Assembly: GCA_023434265.1 (NCBI GenBank)
Contig: JAEYTA010000030.1
Span: 1-23,406, forward strand
Direction: 5' to 3'
DNA: 23,406 nucleotides
Origin: Pseudomonadota bacterium
GTDB lineage: Bacteria; Pseudomonadota; Alphaproteobacteria; Caulobacterales; Caulobacteraceae
The notes under the pieces were generated by a model. It ran no database searches, was not told the origin of the DNA, and saw nothing but the letters and a program-made list of their open reading frames with translations. Of the stretch, positions 1 to 7,407 are shown in pieces; position 1 is the stretch's first letter, and the number at the start of each line of letters is the position of its first letter. The position numbers and the translations under genes were made by a program.

Positions 1-175
1 CAAAGCCCGCCCAGCCGTCTTCCGTGTTGAAATCGCTGATCGACCGGTTGGTCTCGACGTCCTGCACGTGCCAGCCGGCGTCGATCGCGCCGTACCAGCC
101 GTTCGGCTCGGCAGACGCAGCGCCGGCTGCAAGCAGCCCGGCCGTCGCGACGCCGGCGAGAAGTTTCACCTTCAT
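1..175 (-). CDS. OmpA-like outer-membrane beta-barrel protein, N-terminal part only (runs off the left edge)
   Basis: Only the first 58 codons are present; the rest lies outside the window. The protein starts MKVKLLAGVATAGLLAAGAA, a typical Sec signal peptide (short basic start, hydrophobic core, cleavage after ASA at about residue 21). It continues with EPNGWYGAIDAGWHVQDVE, which resembles the first strand of the alphaproteobacterial OmpA N-terminal barrel. Two consecutive ATG codons are possible. I chose the second (175) because GAGGG lies 5 bases before it, against 2 bases before the first (178). Mature protein would sit in the outer membrane. Whether a C-terminal peptidoglycan-binding OmpA domain follows cannot be seen. 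A general outer-membrane porin-like barrel is the alternative. Confidence 0.7.
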   Translation of the reverse strand, partial: MKVKLLAGVATAGLLAAGAASAEPNGWYGAIDAGWHVQDVETNRSISDFNTEDGWAGF

Positions 176-237
176 CATATCCCTCACACTCAAGGTTGCC
201 CGAATGCCCACGCTTACACGGGGCGGCTCGCAGGCCT

Positions 238-262
238 AACCACAATGTACGGTTCCGGTTCC
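238..262 (-). promoter_or_regulatory. Candidate EcfG/SigT-type promoter of the OmpA-like gene
   Basis: Reading the minus strand, GGAAC (262-258) is followed after exactly 16 bases by GGTT (241-238). The known alphaproteobacterial general-stress sigma factor consensus is GGAAC-N16/17-CGTT, so one of nine defined bases differs. It lies about 62 bases upstream of the ATG at 175. Inferred from the motif only. Confidence 0.35.
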
Positions 263-372
263 TCGCGCCGCAATCGAATGCGGCGACTGTGGCGCCGTTT
301 CAACACAATGGCGGGGGCTTTCCCGGACTGAAACGCCTGCTAGGACAATGGGCGCGAATGAAGTGAGGCGAA

Positions 373-1281
373 ATGGCGATGAAATTCGACGGACGGGTGG
401 CCATCGTGACCGGCGCGGGCGGAGGTCTGGGGCGCGAGCACGCCCTCGCGCTCGCCCGGCGCGGCGCGCGCGTCGTGGTCAACGACCTGGGCGGCGCGCG
501 CGACGGATCGGGGGGCTCCGCCACCGCGGCCGAGGCCGTGGTCGCCGAGATCGAGGCCGCCGGCGGCGAGGCCATGGCCAGCGCCGCCTCGGTCACCGAT
601 TTCGCCGCCGTCCAGGCCATGGTCGACGCGGCCATGGCACGCTGGGGCCGGATCGACATCCTGGTCAACAACGCCGGCGTGCTGCGCGACAGGACCTTCG
701 CCAAGATGGAGCTGGAGGATTTCCGCTTCGTCGTCGACGTCCACCTGATGGGGGCGGTCAACTGCACCAAGGCGGTGTGGGACCCCATGCGCGAGGCAAA
801 CTACGGCCGCATCGTCATGACCACCTCCTCCTCCGGCCTGTACGGCAATTTCGGTCAGTCCAACTACGGCGCCGCCAAGATGGCCCTCGTCGGGCTGATG
901 CAGACCCTGTCGATCGAGGGCGCCAAGCACGACATCCGGGTCAACTGCCTCGCCCCGACCGCCCACACCCGCATGACCGAGGACCTCGGCGCGCGCCTGC
1001 CGCTGGAGATGCTGGAGCCGGCGCTGGTCACCCCCGGTCTGCTGCATCTGGTCAGCGAGGACGCCCCCAGCCGCTGCATCCTCGCCGCCGGCGCCGGCGG
1101 CTTCGAGCGGGCCTACGTCACCCTGACCCAGGGCGTGCGCATCGTCGGCGACGACGCCCCGGAACAGGTGGCGGCCCGCTTCGACGAGATCTCCGACCGC
1201 GCGGGCGAGATCGTGCCGGAGATGGGAGCGGCGCAGGGCTTCATCGAGCTCGGCAAGGCGCAGGCGGCGCATCAGGGCTGA
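373..1281 (+). CDS. SDR-family (3R)-hydroxyacyl-CoA dehydrogenase-like oxidoreductase
   Basis: A 302-residue short-chain dehydrogenase/reductase. Visible motifs: cofactor loop TGAGGGLG (13-20), acidic NDLGG after the second strand (38-41), NNAG (99-102), and the catalytic Ser152, Tyr165 and Lys169 (YGAAK). The NDLGGARDGSG stretch and the length resemble the dehydrogenase domain of peroxisomal multifunctional enzyme type 2 (HSD17B4-like), which oxidises (3R)-hydroxyacyl-CoA with NAD. The start at 373 has GAGG 4 bases upstream; the ATG at 379 would be 10 bases from the same site and is a fair alternative. The thiolase gene follows 58 bases later on the same strand, so a shared role in acyl-CoA or steroid side-chain-like degradation is likely. 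Exact substrate is unknown. Confidence 0.85.
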   Translation: MAMKFDGRVAIVTGAGGGLGREHALALARRGARVVVNDLGGARDGSGGSATAAEAVVAEIEAAGGEAMASAASVTDFAAVQAMVDAAMARWGRIDILVNNAGVLRDRTFAKMELEDFRFVVDVHLMGAVNCTKAVWDPMREANYGRIVMTTSSSGLYGNFGQSNYGAAKMALVGLMQTLSIEGAKHDIRVNCLAPTAHTRMTEDLGARLPLEMLEPALVTPGLLHLVSEDAPSRCILAAGAGGFERAYVTLTQGVRIVGDDAPEQVAARFDEISDRAGEIVPEMGAAQGFIELGKAQAAHQG

Positions 1282-1339
1282 CGCTTGCATTGACGCGGCG
1301 GCAGGCCGCTAAGCTACGCGCGAACAGATGGAGATTCCC

Positions 1340-2542
1340 ATGCGTGAGGCGGTGATCGTTTCGACGGCCCGGACCCCGATCGGCCGCGCCTACCGCGGCG
1401 CCTTCAACGACACCCAGGCGCAGCAGCTGGGCGGGCACGCCATCCGTCACGCGGTGGCCCGCGCGGGCGTCGATCCGGCCGAGATCGAGGACGTGGTCAT
1501 GGGCGCGGCGCTGCAGCAGGGCTCGACCGGCACCAACATCGGCCGCCAGGCGGCCCTGGCCGCCGGCCTGCCGGTGACCACGGCCGGCATGAGCCTGGAC
1601 CGCCAGTGCGCCTCCGGCCTGATGGCCATCGCCACGGCGGCGAAGCAGGTCGTCCATGACGGCCAGATCGTCGCCGTCGGCGGCGGGCTGGAGTCGATCT
1701 CGCTGGTGCAGAACCAGAACATGAACCTGTTCCGGCTCCACGATCCCGAACTGAAGGCCCGCGTCCCGCACATCTATATGTCGATGCTCGAGACGGCCGA
1801 GGTCGTCGCCGCCCGCTACGGCATCTCCCGCGAGGCCCAGGACGCGTACGCCCTCCAGTCCCAGCAGCGCACGGCCGCCGCCCAGGCCGAGGGCCGGCTC
1901 GATGCCGAGATCGTCCCGATGACCACGACCATGCAGGTGGTCGACAAGGCCACCGGCGCGACGTCGGCGAAGCAGGTCACGCTGGCGAAGGACGAGGGCA
2001 ACCGGCCCGACACCACGCTCGAGGGCCTGTCGTCGCTCAAGCCGGTGTTCGGCGGCGGCGAGGAGATCGCGCAAGGCCGCTTCATCACCGCCGGCAACGC
2101 CAGCCAGCTCTCGGACGGCGCCTCGGCCTCGGTGATCATGGCGGCGAAGGAGGCCGAACGCCGCGGCCTGCAACCGCTGGGGGCCTTCCGCGGCATGGCC
2201 GTGGCCGGGTGCGAGCCCGACGAGATGGGCATCGGCCCGGTCTTCGCCGTGCCCCGCCTGCTGGAGCGGCACGGCCTGACCGTCGACGACATCGGCATCT
2301 GGGAGTTGAACGAGGCCTTCGCCGTGCAGGTTCTCTACTGCCGCGACCGGCTCGGCATCCCCGACGACCGCCTCAATGTGTCCGGCGGCGCCATCTCGAT
2401 CGGCCACCCCTACGGCATGTCGGGGGCCCGGATGACCGGCCATGTGCTGATCGAGGGAAAGCGCCGCGGCGCGAAGTACGGCGTCGTCACCATGTGCGTG
2501 GGCGGCGGCATGGGCGCGGCGGGCCTCATCGAAATCTACTGA
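1340..2542 (+). CDS. Thiolase family acetyl-CoA C-acyltransferase
   Basis: A 400-residue thiolase, the usual length. It carries the nucleophilic Cys90 in DRQCASGLM, the NEAF loop, His356 in GHPYGMSGAR, and the second catalytic Cys386 in CVGGGMG, so it should be active in thiolytic cleavage of 3-ketoacyl-CoA or the reverse condensation. An in-frame ATG exists at 1328, but GGAG (1330-1333) sits 6 bases before the ATG at 1340, which also gives the standard thiolase N-terminus MREAVIVSTARTPIG. It lies downstream of the SDR gene; a small GC hairpin (1295-1309) lies between them. Its last codons and stop are copied twice more downstream in an 86-bp tandem repeat. It is a second, distinct thiolase from the one at 11313. 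Confidence 0.92.
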   Translation: MREAVIVSTARTPIGRAYRGAFNDTQAQQLGGHAIRHAVARAGVDPAEIEDVVMGAALQQGSTGTNIGRQAALAAGLPVTTAGMSLDRQCASGLMAIATAAKQVVHDGQIVAVGGGLESISLVQNQNMNLFRLHDPELKARVPHIYMSMLETAEVVAARYGISREAQDAYALQSQQRTAAAQAEGRLDAEIVPMTTTMQVVDKATGATSAKQVTLAKDEGNRPDTTLEGLSSLKPVFGGGEEIAQGRFITAGNASQLSDGASASVIMAAKEAERRGLQPLGAFRGMAVAGCEPDEMGIGPVFAVPRLLERHGLTVDDIGIWELNEAFAVQVLYCRDRLGIPDDRLNVSGGAISIGHPYGMSGARMTGHVLIEGKRRGAKYGVVTMCVGGGMGAAGLIEIY

Positions 2543-2714
2543 CACGACCAGCCGCGCCCACGCCGGAAAGCGGCCGAATCGCGGCGCGGTTCGGCTGCGG
2601 CGCGGCGGGCCTCATCGAAATCTACTGACACGACCAGCCGCGCCCCCGCTGGATAGCCGCCGAACCGCGGTGCGGTTCGGCTGCGGCGCGGCGGGCCTCA
2701 TCGAAATCTACTGA
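2513..2714. repeat. 86-bp tandem repeat, about 2.3 copies, duplicating the thiolase 3' end
   Basis: Unit 1 is about 2514-2599, unit 2 is 2600-2685 and a 29-base partial unit 3 is 2686-2714. The first 46 bases of each full unit (the codons for AAGLIEIY, the TGA and 17 bases after it) are identical. The six differences between units 1 and 2 all fall in 2560-2585. Each full unit holds a hairpin: 2573-2595 (10-bp stem with one G.U pair, 3-base loop) and 2659-2681 (perfect 10-bp stem GCCGAACCGC, loop GGT). The period is not a multiple of three, so copies 2 and 3 are not thiolase coding sequence. The region lies between two convergent genes, and the hairpins could serve as a two-way transcription stop, though no T-run follows. 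Confidence 0.9.
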
Positions 2715-3448
2715 GTGCGCTTTTCGGGCGGCGGCGGCTTGCCGGCGGCGATCCACGCCGCCCGCTCGGCCTCCATCTTCGCCGTCCAGCGGGCCCGCAG
2801 CGCCGCCGGCCGCGCCGGATAGCGCTCGTCGAGGAAGTCGGCCTCCACGACCCGGTCGGTGCGGAAGGTGCGGAAGTCGTCGCGCATCTCGCACCAGCCC
2901 ACCAGCAGGCGGGTGGTCTCGCGGTAGCCGACGAGGAAGGGCCAGACGATCCGGCGGGACTCGCGCTCCTGCTCGTCGCGGTAGAGCAGGCCCAGCTTGC
3001 GGCCCGCGTGGATCCACCCTCGCACCCGCGCCATGTCCAGCGCCTCGGGCTTGCGATCGTCCCACACCGGCGGGCTGGCCACCGCAGGCTCCAGCAGCAC
3101 CGGCTGCAACCGCTCCGGCACGGTGGCGGCGATCTTGGCGATCAGGTCGCGCGCCGCCCGGGCCAGCGCCGGATCGCCACGCCCGGCCACCCACTGCGCG
3201 CCCAGCACCGCCGCCTCGACCTCGTCCGAAGTCAGCATCAGCGGCGGCATGTCGAAGCCGCCGTCCAGCACATAGCCGACCCCCGCCTCGCCGCGGATCG
3301 GCACGCGCTGGCCGATCAGGGTGGCGATGTCGCGGTAGATCGACCGCTTCGACGTCTCCAGCTCCGCCGCGATGGCCTCGGCCGTCACCGGCCGCGACGA
3401 GCGCCTGAGCACCTGGATGATCTGGAACAGCCGGTCCGCGCGTCTCAT
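2708..3448 (-). CDS. WYL-domain (YafY-type) HTH transcriptional regulator
   Basis: A 246-residue protein with an N-terminal HTH_11/DeoR-like DNA-binding domain (about 4-59, with ETSKRSIYRDIATL as the recognition region). It ends in a WYL-type ligand-sensing domain (about 125-215), where RIVWPFLVGYRETTRLLVGW is the core. Such proteins usually repress a neighbouring operon and their own gene. The frame is open up to 3514, but the ATG at 3448 has AAGGA 7 bases upstream and gives the standard start MRRADRLFQIIQVL. A longer start would cross the palindrome at 3471-3490. The gene is divergent from a glutathione S-transferase gene, its most likely target. Oddly, the stop TAG and the codon before it lie inside the third copy of the thiolase-derived tandem repeat. 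Confidence 0.87.
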   Translation of the reverse strand: MRRADRLFQIIQVLRRSSRPVTAEAIAAELETSKRSIYRDIATLIGQRVPIRGEAGVGYVLDGGFDMPPLMLTSDEVEAAVLGAQWVAGRGDPALARAARDLIAKIAATVPERLQPVLLEPAVASPPVWDDRKPEALDMARVRGWIHAGRKLGLLYRDEQERESRRIVWPFLVGYRETTRLLVGWCEMRDDFRTFRTDRVVEADFLDERYPARPAALRARWTAKMEAERAAWIAAGKPPPPEKRTQ

Positions 3449-3470
3449 GCGGCCATCCTTGCGTACGGTT

Positions 3471-3490
3471 GCTGACAGCATGCTGTCAGC
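3471..3490. promoter_or_regulatory. Perfect 20-bp palindromic operator between the WYL regulator and GST genes
   Basis: GCTGACAGCATGCTGTCAGC is its own reverse complement over all 20 bases. It sits 22 bases upstream of the regulator start and 99 bases upstream of the GST start. On the minus strand TTGACT (3509-3504) lies upstream of it at a distance that would put the palindrome over the -10 region of the regulator promoter. Binding by the WYL protein is inferred from position. Confidence 0.7.
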
Positions 3491-3589
3491 AGGATGGCAG
3501 TAGTCAATCCTCACCGGCGGCGGCGGCGCTCAGGCAGCGAGCGACGGCGTCTAGCGATCGCCCCAGACAATGCCCCCAAGGAGGAAACC

Positions 3590-4204
3590 ATGCTGACCCT
3601 GTTCCACGCTCCCCAGTCGCGTTCCGGCCGCATCGTCTGGCTGCTGGAGGAGATCGGCGCTCCGTACGAGATCGAATACGTCGGCATCTTCCGCGCCCTG
3701 TCCGGGACCGGGCGGCCCGACCCGGCCAATCCCCATCCCGACGGAAAGGTCCCGGCCCTGCTCCACGACGGCGCGCTGGTCACGGAGTCCGCCGCCATCG
3801 CCCTCTACCTGACCGACCTGTTCCCGAAGGCTAACCTCGGCGCCCCGGTCGGCTCGCCCGAACGCGCCGCCTACGTCACCTGGCTGGCGTGGACCGCGGG
3901 CGAGATGGAGCCGGCCTACTGGAGCCGCATCCGCGGCGAGACCGAGACCGACCCGGTCGCCCGCGCTCGCTACGAGGCCGTCAACGCCCGCATCCTCGGC
4001 GCGCTCGAACACGGACCGTACCTGACCGGCCACCGCTTCACCGCCGTCGACGTCATGGTCGGCTCGGCCATGCTGTGGGGCCGCGAGTTCGCGCCGCCGA
4101 GCGCGGCTCTGGACGCATGGCTGGAGCGCATTTCGGAGCGGCCGGGCGCGCTTCTGGCGGCCGCCAGGGACGGGACCCCGCCGGCCCTGGCCGAGGTCGC
4201 CTGA
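3590..4204 (+). CDS. Glutathione S-transferase family protein
   Basis: A 204-residue two-domain GST. The thioredoxin-like N-terminal domain starts MLTLFHAPQSRSGRIVWLLE and contains PDGKVPALLHDGALVTESAA, where the cis-Pro after Val and the Glu-Ser pair contact glutathione in the family. The rest is the helical C-terminal domain, including the conserved GHRFTAVDVMVGSAM near its end. Such cytosolic enzymes conjugate glutathione to electrophiles or act in peroxide and dehalogenation chemistry; the substrate is unknown. The start is well supported by AAGGAGG (3578-3584) 5 bases upstream. The gene is divergent from the WYL regulator with a palindrome between, suggesting substrate-inducible control. 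It converges on otsA with only 3 bases between stop codons. Confidence 0.9.
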   Translation: MLTLFHAPQSRSGRIVWLLEEIGAPYEIEYVGIFRALSGTGRPDPANPHPDGKVPALLHDGALVTESAAIALYLTDLFPKANLGAPVGSPERAAYVTWLAWTAGEMEPAYWSRIRGETETDPVARARYEAVNARILGALEHGPYLTGHRFTAVDVMVGSAMLWGREFAPPSAALDAWLERISERPGALLAAARDGTPPALAEVA

Positions 4205-4207
4205 GGC

Positions 4208-5626
4208 TCAGGCGGCGCGGACGGCGTCGTCGCCGTCCGCCGGCCGGTCGACCGCGCGCAGCGAGGCGACGAAGTCGTCCCGCCACACGCCCACGTCGGT
4301 GTCGCGCACCGTCTGCATCAGGGCCTCCCACTTCCGCCGGCGTTCCTCCAGCGGCATGGTCAGGGCCCGCTTGATGGCGTCCGACAGCTCCTCGCGGCTG
4401 AACGGATTGACCAGCAGGGCCTCGCCCATCTGCTCCGCGGCCCCGGCGAAGCGCGACAGGATCAGCACGCCCGGATCGTCGGGGTTCTGGGCCGCCACAT
4501 ATTCCTTGGCCACCAGGTTCATGCCGTCGCGCAGCGGCGTCACCAGCCCGACCCGCGCGGCGCGGTATATGCCGGCCAGCTGGTCGCGGCGGTAGGTGCG
4601 GTTCAGGTAGCGGATCGGCTGCCAGTCCATGTCGGCGTATTCGCCGTTGATGCGCCCGGCGAGGGCGTCGAGGCGGGCGCGGATGTCCTGGTAGGCGTCG
4701 ACCTCGTCGCGGCTGATCGGCGTCACCTGCAGCAGGAAGACCTCGCCGCGCATGTCGGGATTGTCGGCGAGGAACTGCTCGAAGCCGAGCATGCGCTGCT
4801 CGAGCCCCTTGGAGTAGTCCAGCCGGTCGACGCCGACGATCATCGAACGGAACGCCGCCGAGGCCGCCATGCGGTCGTAGGTGCGGGCGCCGAGGGTCGA
4901 ATTCCGCGCCTTGAGGAAGCCGTCCACGTCGATGCCGATCGGGAAGACGCCGGTCTGCACCGTCTTGCCGAACGCCTCCACGGCGTCGTTGGGCAGGAGC
5001 TTGCCGTTCACGCTCGGCTCGGAGGCCACATAGTCGCGGAACAGGTCCAGCCACTCGCGGGTGTGGAAGCCGATCAGGTCGTAGTCGAACATCGACTCCA
5101 CCAGCCGGCGATGGTGCGGCAGGGTCACCAGCAGCTGCCGGGCCGGCCAGGGCGTGTGCAGGAAGAAGCCGATGCGGTTGCACACCCCCCGCCGCCGCAG
5201 GTCCCGGGCCAGCGGGATCATGTGGTAGTCGTGGATCCAGATGACGTCGTCCGGCTCGATCAGCGGGGCCAGCACCTCGGCGAAACGGGCGTTGGTGCGC
5301 TCGTAGCCCTCGCCGTAGGACCGCTCGTACTCGGTCAGATCGACGCGGTGGTGGAACAGCGGCCACAGCGTCTTGTTGGCGTAGCCGTTGTAATACTCCT
5401 CGACGTCCTGGGCCTCGAGGTCGACCAGGGCCACGGTGACCCCCGCACGGTCCTGGATGTCCGCCCGGGGCACGAAGGTCTCGACCGTCTCGCCCGACCA
5501 GCCGAACCACAGGCCGTCGTACTTCCTCAGCGCCGCCGACAGGGCCATGGCCAGCCCGCCGGCCGAGCCGGCGGCCGGGTCCTTCGGCGCCGAGACGCGG
5601 TTGGAGACGACGATCAGGCGGCTCAT
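4208..5626 (-). CDS. otsA: Alpha,alpha-trehalose-phosphate synthase (UDP/GDP-glucose:glucose-6-phosphate glucosyltransferase)
   Basis: A 472-residue GT20 enzyme that joins a nucleotide-activated glucose to glucose-6-phosphate, making trehalose-6-phosphate in the cytosol. Family landmarks are all present: VVSNRV near the start, the SAGGLA loop, NKTLWPLFHH, IWIHDYHM, FFLHTPWPA, VGVDRLDYSKGLEQR, and the nucleotide-binding PLRDGMNLVAKEYVAAQ. The start ATG at 5626 overlaps the stop TGA of the GH15 gene by 4 bases (ATGA), so translation is probably coupled. It is the last gene of the otsB-GH15-otsA operon. The same frame stays open far upstream, but that stretch is a shadow of the GH15 gene. It contains no second domain; synthase and phosphatase are separate proteins here. 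Confidence 0.96.
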   Translation of the reverse strand: MSRLIVVSNRVSAPKDPAAGSAGGLAMALSAALRKYDGLWFGWSGETVETFVPRADIQDRAGVTVALVDLEAQDVEEYYNGYANKTLWPLFHHRVDLTEYERSYGEGYERTNARFAEVLAPLIEPDDVIWIHDYHMIPLARDLRRRGVCNRIGFFLHTPWPARQLLVTLPHHRRLVESMFDYDLIGFHTREWLDLFRDYVASEPSVNGKLLPNDAVEAFGKTVQTGVFPIGIDVDGFLKARNSTLGARTYDRMAASAAFRSMIVGVDRLDYSKGLEQRMLGFEQFLADNPDMRGEVFLLQVTPISRDEVDAYQDIRARLDALAGRINGEYADMDWQPIRYLNRTYRRDQLAGIYRAARVGLVTPLRDGMNLVAKEYVAAQNPDDPGVLILSRFAGAAEQMGEALLVNPFSREELSDAIKRALTMPLEERRRKWEALMQTVRDTDVGVWRDDFVASLRAVDRPADGDDAVRAA

Positions 5627-7407
5627 CGCACGTCCTTCCACGAACGGCTCAGCAGCACCGCGCAGTTGATGATCCCGACCAGCGAATAGGTCTGGGGGTA
5701 GTTGCCCCACAGCTCGCCGTCGGCCAGCGAGATGTCCTCGCTGAGCAGGCCGGCGTGCGTGCGCCGGCTCAGCATTTCCTCGAAGATCGCCCGCGCCTCC
5801 TCGGTCCGCCCGTTCAGGTGCAGCGCCTCGACGAACCAGAAGGTGCAGAAGTTGAACGCCGTCTCCGGCTCGCCGAAGTCGTCCGGCTCCACATAGCGGA
5901 ACAGGTAGGGCCCCTTCTTCAGCTCGCGCTCGATGGCCTCGAAGGTCCCGACCTGGCGGGGATCGAGCGGATCGAGGAAGCCCAGGTCGGTCAGCTGCAA
6001 TAGAGAGGCGTCCAGCTCGCGGTTGCCATAGCTGGCGGCGAAGCGGCCCTCGTCGGGCAGATAGGCCTCCGCCTCGATCCGTTCGCGAATGGTCCGCGCC
6101 CGCTCGCGCCACACCTCCGCCCGGCTCGCCAGGCCGAGGTGATCCGCCGCCTTGGCCAGCCGGTCGCAGGCGGCCCAGCACATCACCGAGGAATAGGTGT
6201 GCACCCGGGCGATGGTGCGGAACTCCCACAGGCCGGCGTCGGTCTGGTCGTGCATGGCGAAGGCCCGCTCGCCGACCTTCTCCAGCGCATGGAAGTCCTC
6301 GATCGTGCCCGACCGCAGCATGCGGTGGTCGTAGAACGACTGCACCAGGCACAGCACGATCTGGCCGTAGACGTCGTGCTGCAGGTGCTCGTGCGCCTGG
6401 TTGCCGACCCGCACCGGCTTCATGCCGCGGTAGCCCTCGACGCTCTCCACGATGCGCTCGCCGATGCCGGGCTCCAGCCCGACGCCGTAGACCGGCTGCA
6501 CATGGCCGCCGCGCGAGTCGTCGACCAGGTTCCTCAGATAGCCGAGATAGTTCTCGAGGATGTCGACCGCGCCCAGCCGGTTCAGCGCCCGCACCACATA
6601 GTAGGCGTCGCGGATCCAGCAGTAGCGGTAGTCCCAGTTGCGTCCGCTTTCCGGGAACTCGGGCACCGAGGTGGTCATCGCCGCCACGATCGCCCCGGTC
6701 TCCTCGTAGGCGCACAGCTTGAGCGTGATAGCGGCCCGGATCACCGCCTCCTGCCAGTCCAGCGGCAGGTAGAGGGTGCGCACCCAGTCCTGCCAGTAGC
6801 CGACGGTCCGCTCCAGCGCGGCGTTGACCCCCGGCCCCACCTCCTGGTCGTAGCCCTCGTCCGGCCCGAGGAAGAAGGCCAGCGGCCGCTCCAGCCGGAA
6901 CATCCGCTCGTTGAGCAGGTGCGACACCGGGCAGTCGGTGGTCAGCCGCAGGGTCACGTCGGTGCACAGGTAGCGGATATGGTTGGAGCCGTGGGTGCGG
7001 TCGGCGCGTCGCGCGCCCCAGTCGGCCGCCGGCCTCAGCCGCACGCGGATCCGCGGCGAGCCGTGCAGCGGACGCACCACCCGCCCGAAAGCCAGCGGCC
7101 GGTAGGTGCGGCTGTGCTTGGGATGGCGCGGCGCGAAGTCGATCACCTCCACCGACGAGCCGTCCTCGGCGGTCAGCACGGTGCGCAGCACCGGGGTGTT
7201 GCGGATATAGGCCTGGCTGACGTGCTTCTGGCCTTCCAGCTCGACGTCCCAGAAGCCATGCTCCGGCTCCGTCCCGTCCATCAGGGCCGAGAACACGGGG
7301 TCGCCGTCCACGCGGGGCGCGCAAGCCCAGACGAAACGCCCGCGGCGGTCGATCAGGGCGCTGATCGAGCAGTTGCCGATCGGCGCGAGGTCGAGGTCGG
7401 GCGTCAT
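5623..7407 (-). CDS. Glycoside hydrolase family 15 protein (glucoamylase or trehalase type)
   Basis: A 594-residue GH15 enzyme. An N-terminal beta-rich domain (about 1-210, beginning LAPIGNCSISALIDRRGRFVW) precedes an (alpha/alpha)6 barrel. Signature motifs: RNWDYRYCWIRDA (256-268), GLWEFR with the likely general acid Glu395, and GLLSED with the likely general base Glu557 followed by WGNYPQTYSLVGI. There is no signal peptide, so it acts in the cytosol. Members of this subgroup include mycobacterial-type trehalases as well as glucoamylases. Its place between otsB and otsA, joined to both by ATGA overlaps, makes trehalose or a related alpha-glucan the likely substrate. Sequence alone does not separate trehalase from glucoamylase activity. 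Confidence 0.9.
   Translation of the reverse strand: MTPDLDLAPIGNCSISALIDRRGRFVWACAPRVDGDPVFSALMDGTEPEHGFWDVELEGQKHVSQAYIRNTPVLRTVLTAEDGSSVEVIDFAPRHPKHSRTYRPLAFGRVVRPLHGSPRIRVRLRPAADWGARRADRTHGSNHIRYLCTDVTLRLTTDCPVSHLLNERMFRLERPLAFFLGPDEGYDQEVGPGVNAALERTVGYWQDWVRTLYLPLDWQEAVIRAAITLKLCAYEETGAIVAAMTTSVPEFPESGRNWDYRYCWIRDAYYVVRALNRLGAVDILENYLGYLRNLVDDSRGGHVQPVYGVGLEPGIGERIVESVEGYRGMKPVRVGNQAHEHLQHDVYGQIVLCLVQSFYDHRMLRSGTIEDFHALEKVGERAFAMHDQTDAGLWEFRTIARVHTYSSVMCWAACDRLAKAADHLGLASRAEVWRERARTIRERIEAEAYLPDEGRFAASYGNRELDASLLQLTDLGFLDPLDPRQVGTFEAIERELKKGPYLFRYVEPDDFGEPETAFNFCTFWFVEALHLNGRTEEARAIFEEMLSRRTHAGLLSEDISLADGELWGNYPQTYSLVGIINCAVLLSRSWKDVR

Noticed and set aside
266..285. Hairpin CGCCGCA-N6-TGCGGCG between the OmpA-like and SDR genes
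   Set aside because: A perfect 7-bp stem but no T-run and no gene ending there; such GC stems are frequent in this DNA.
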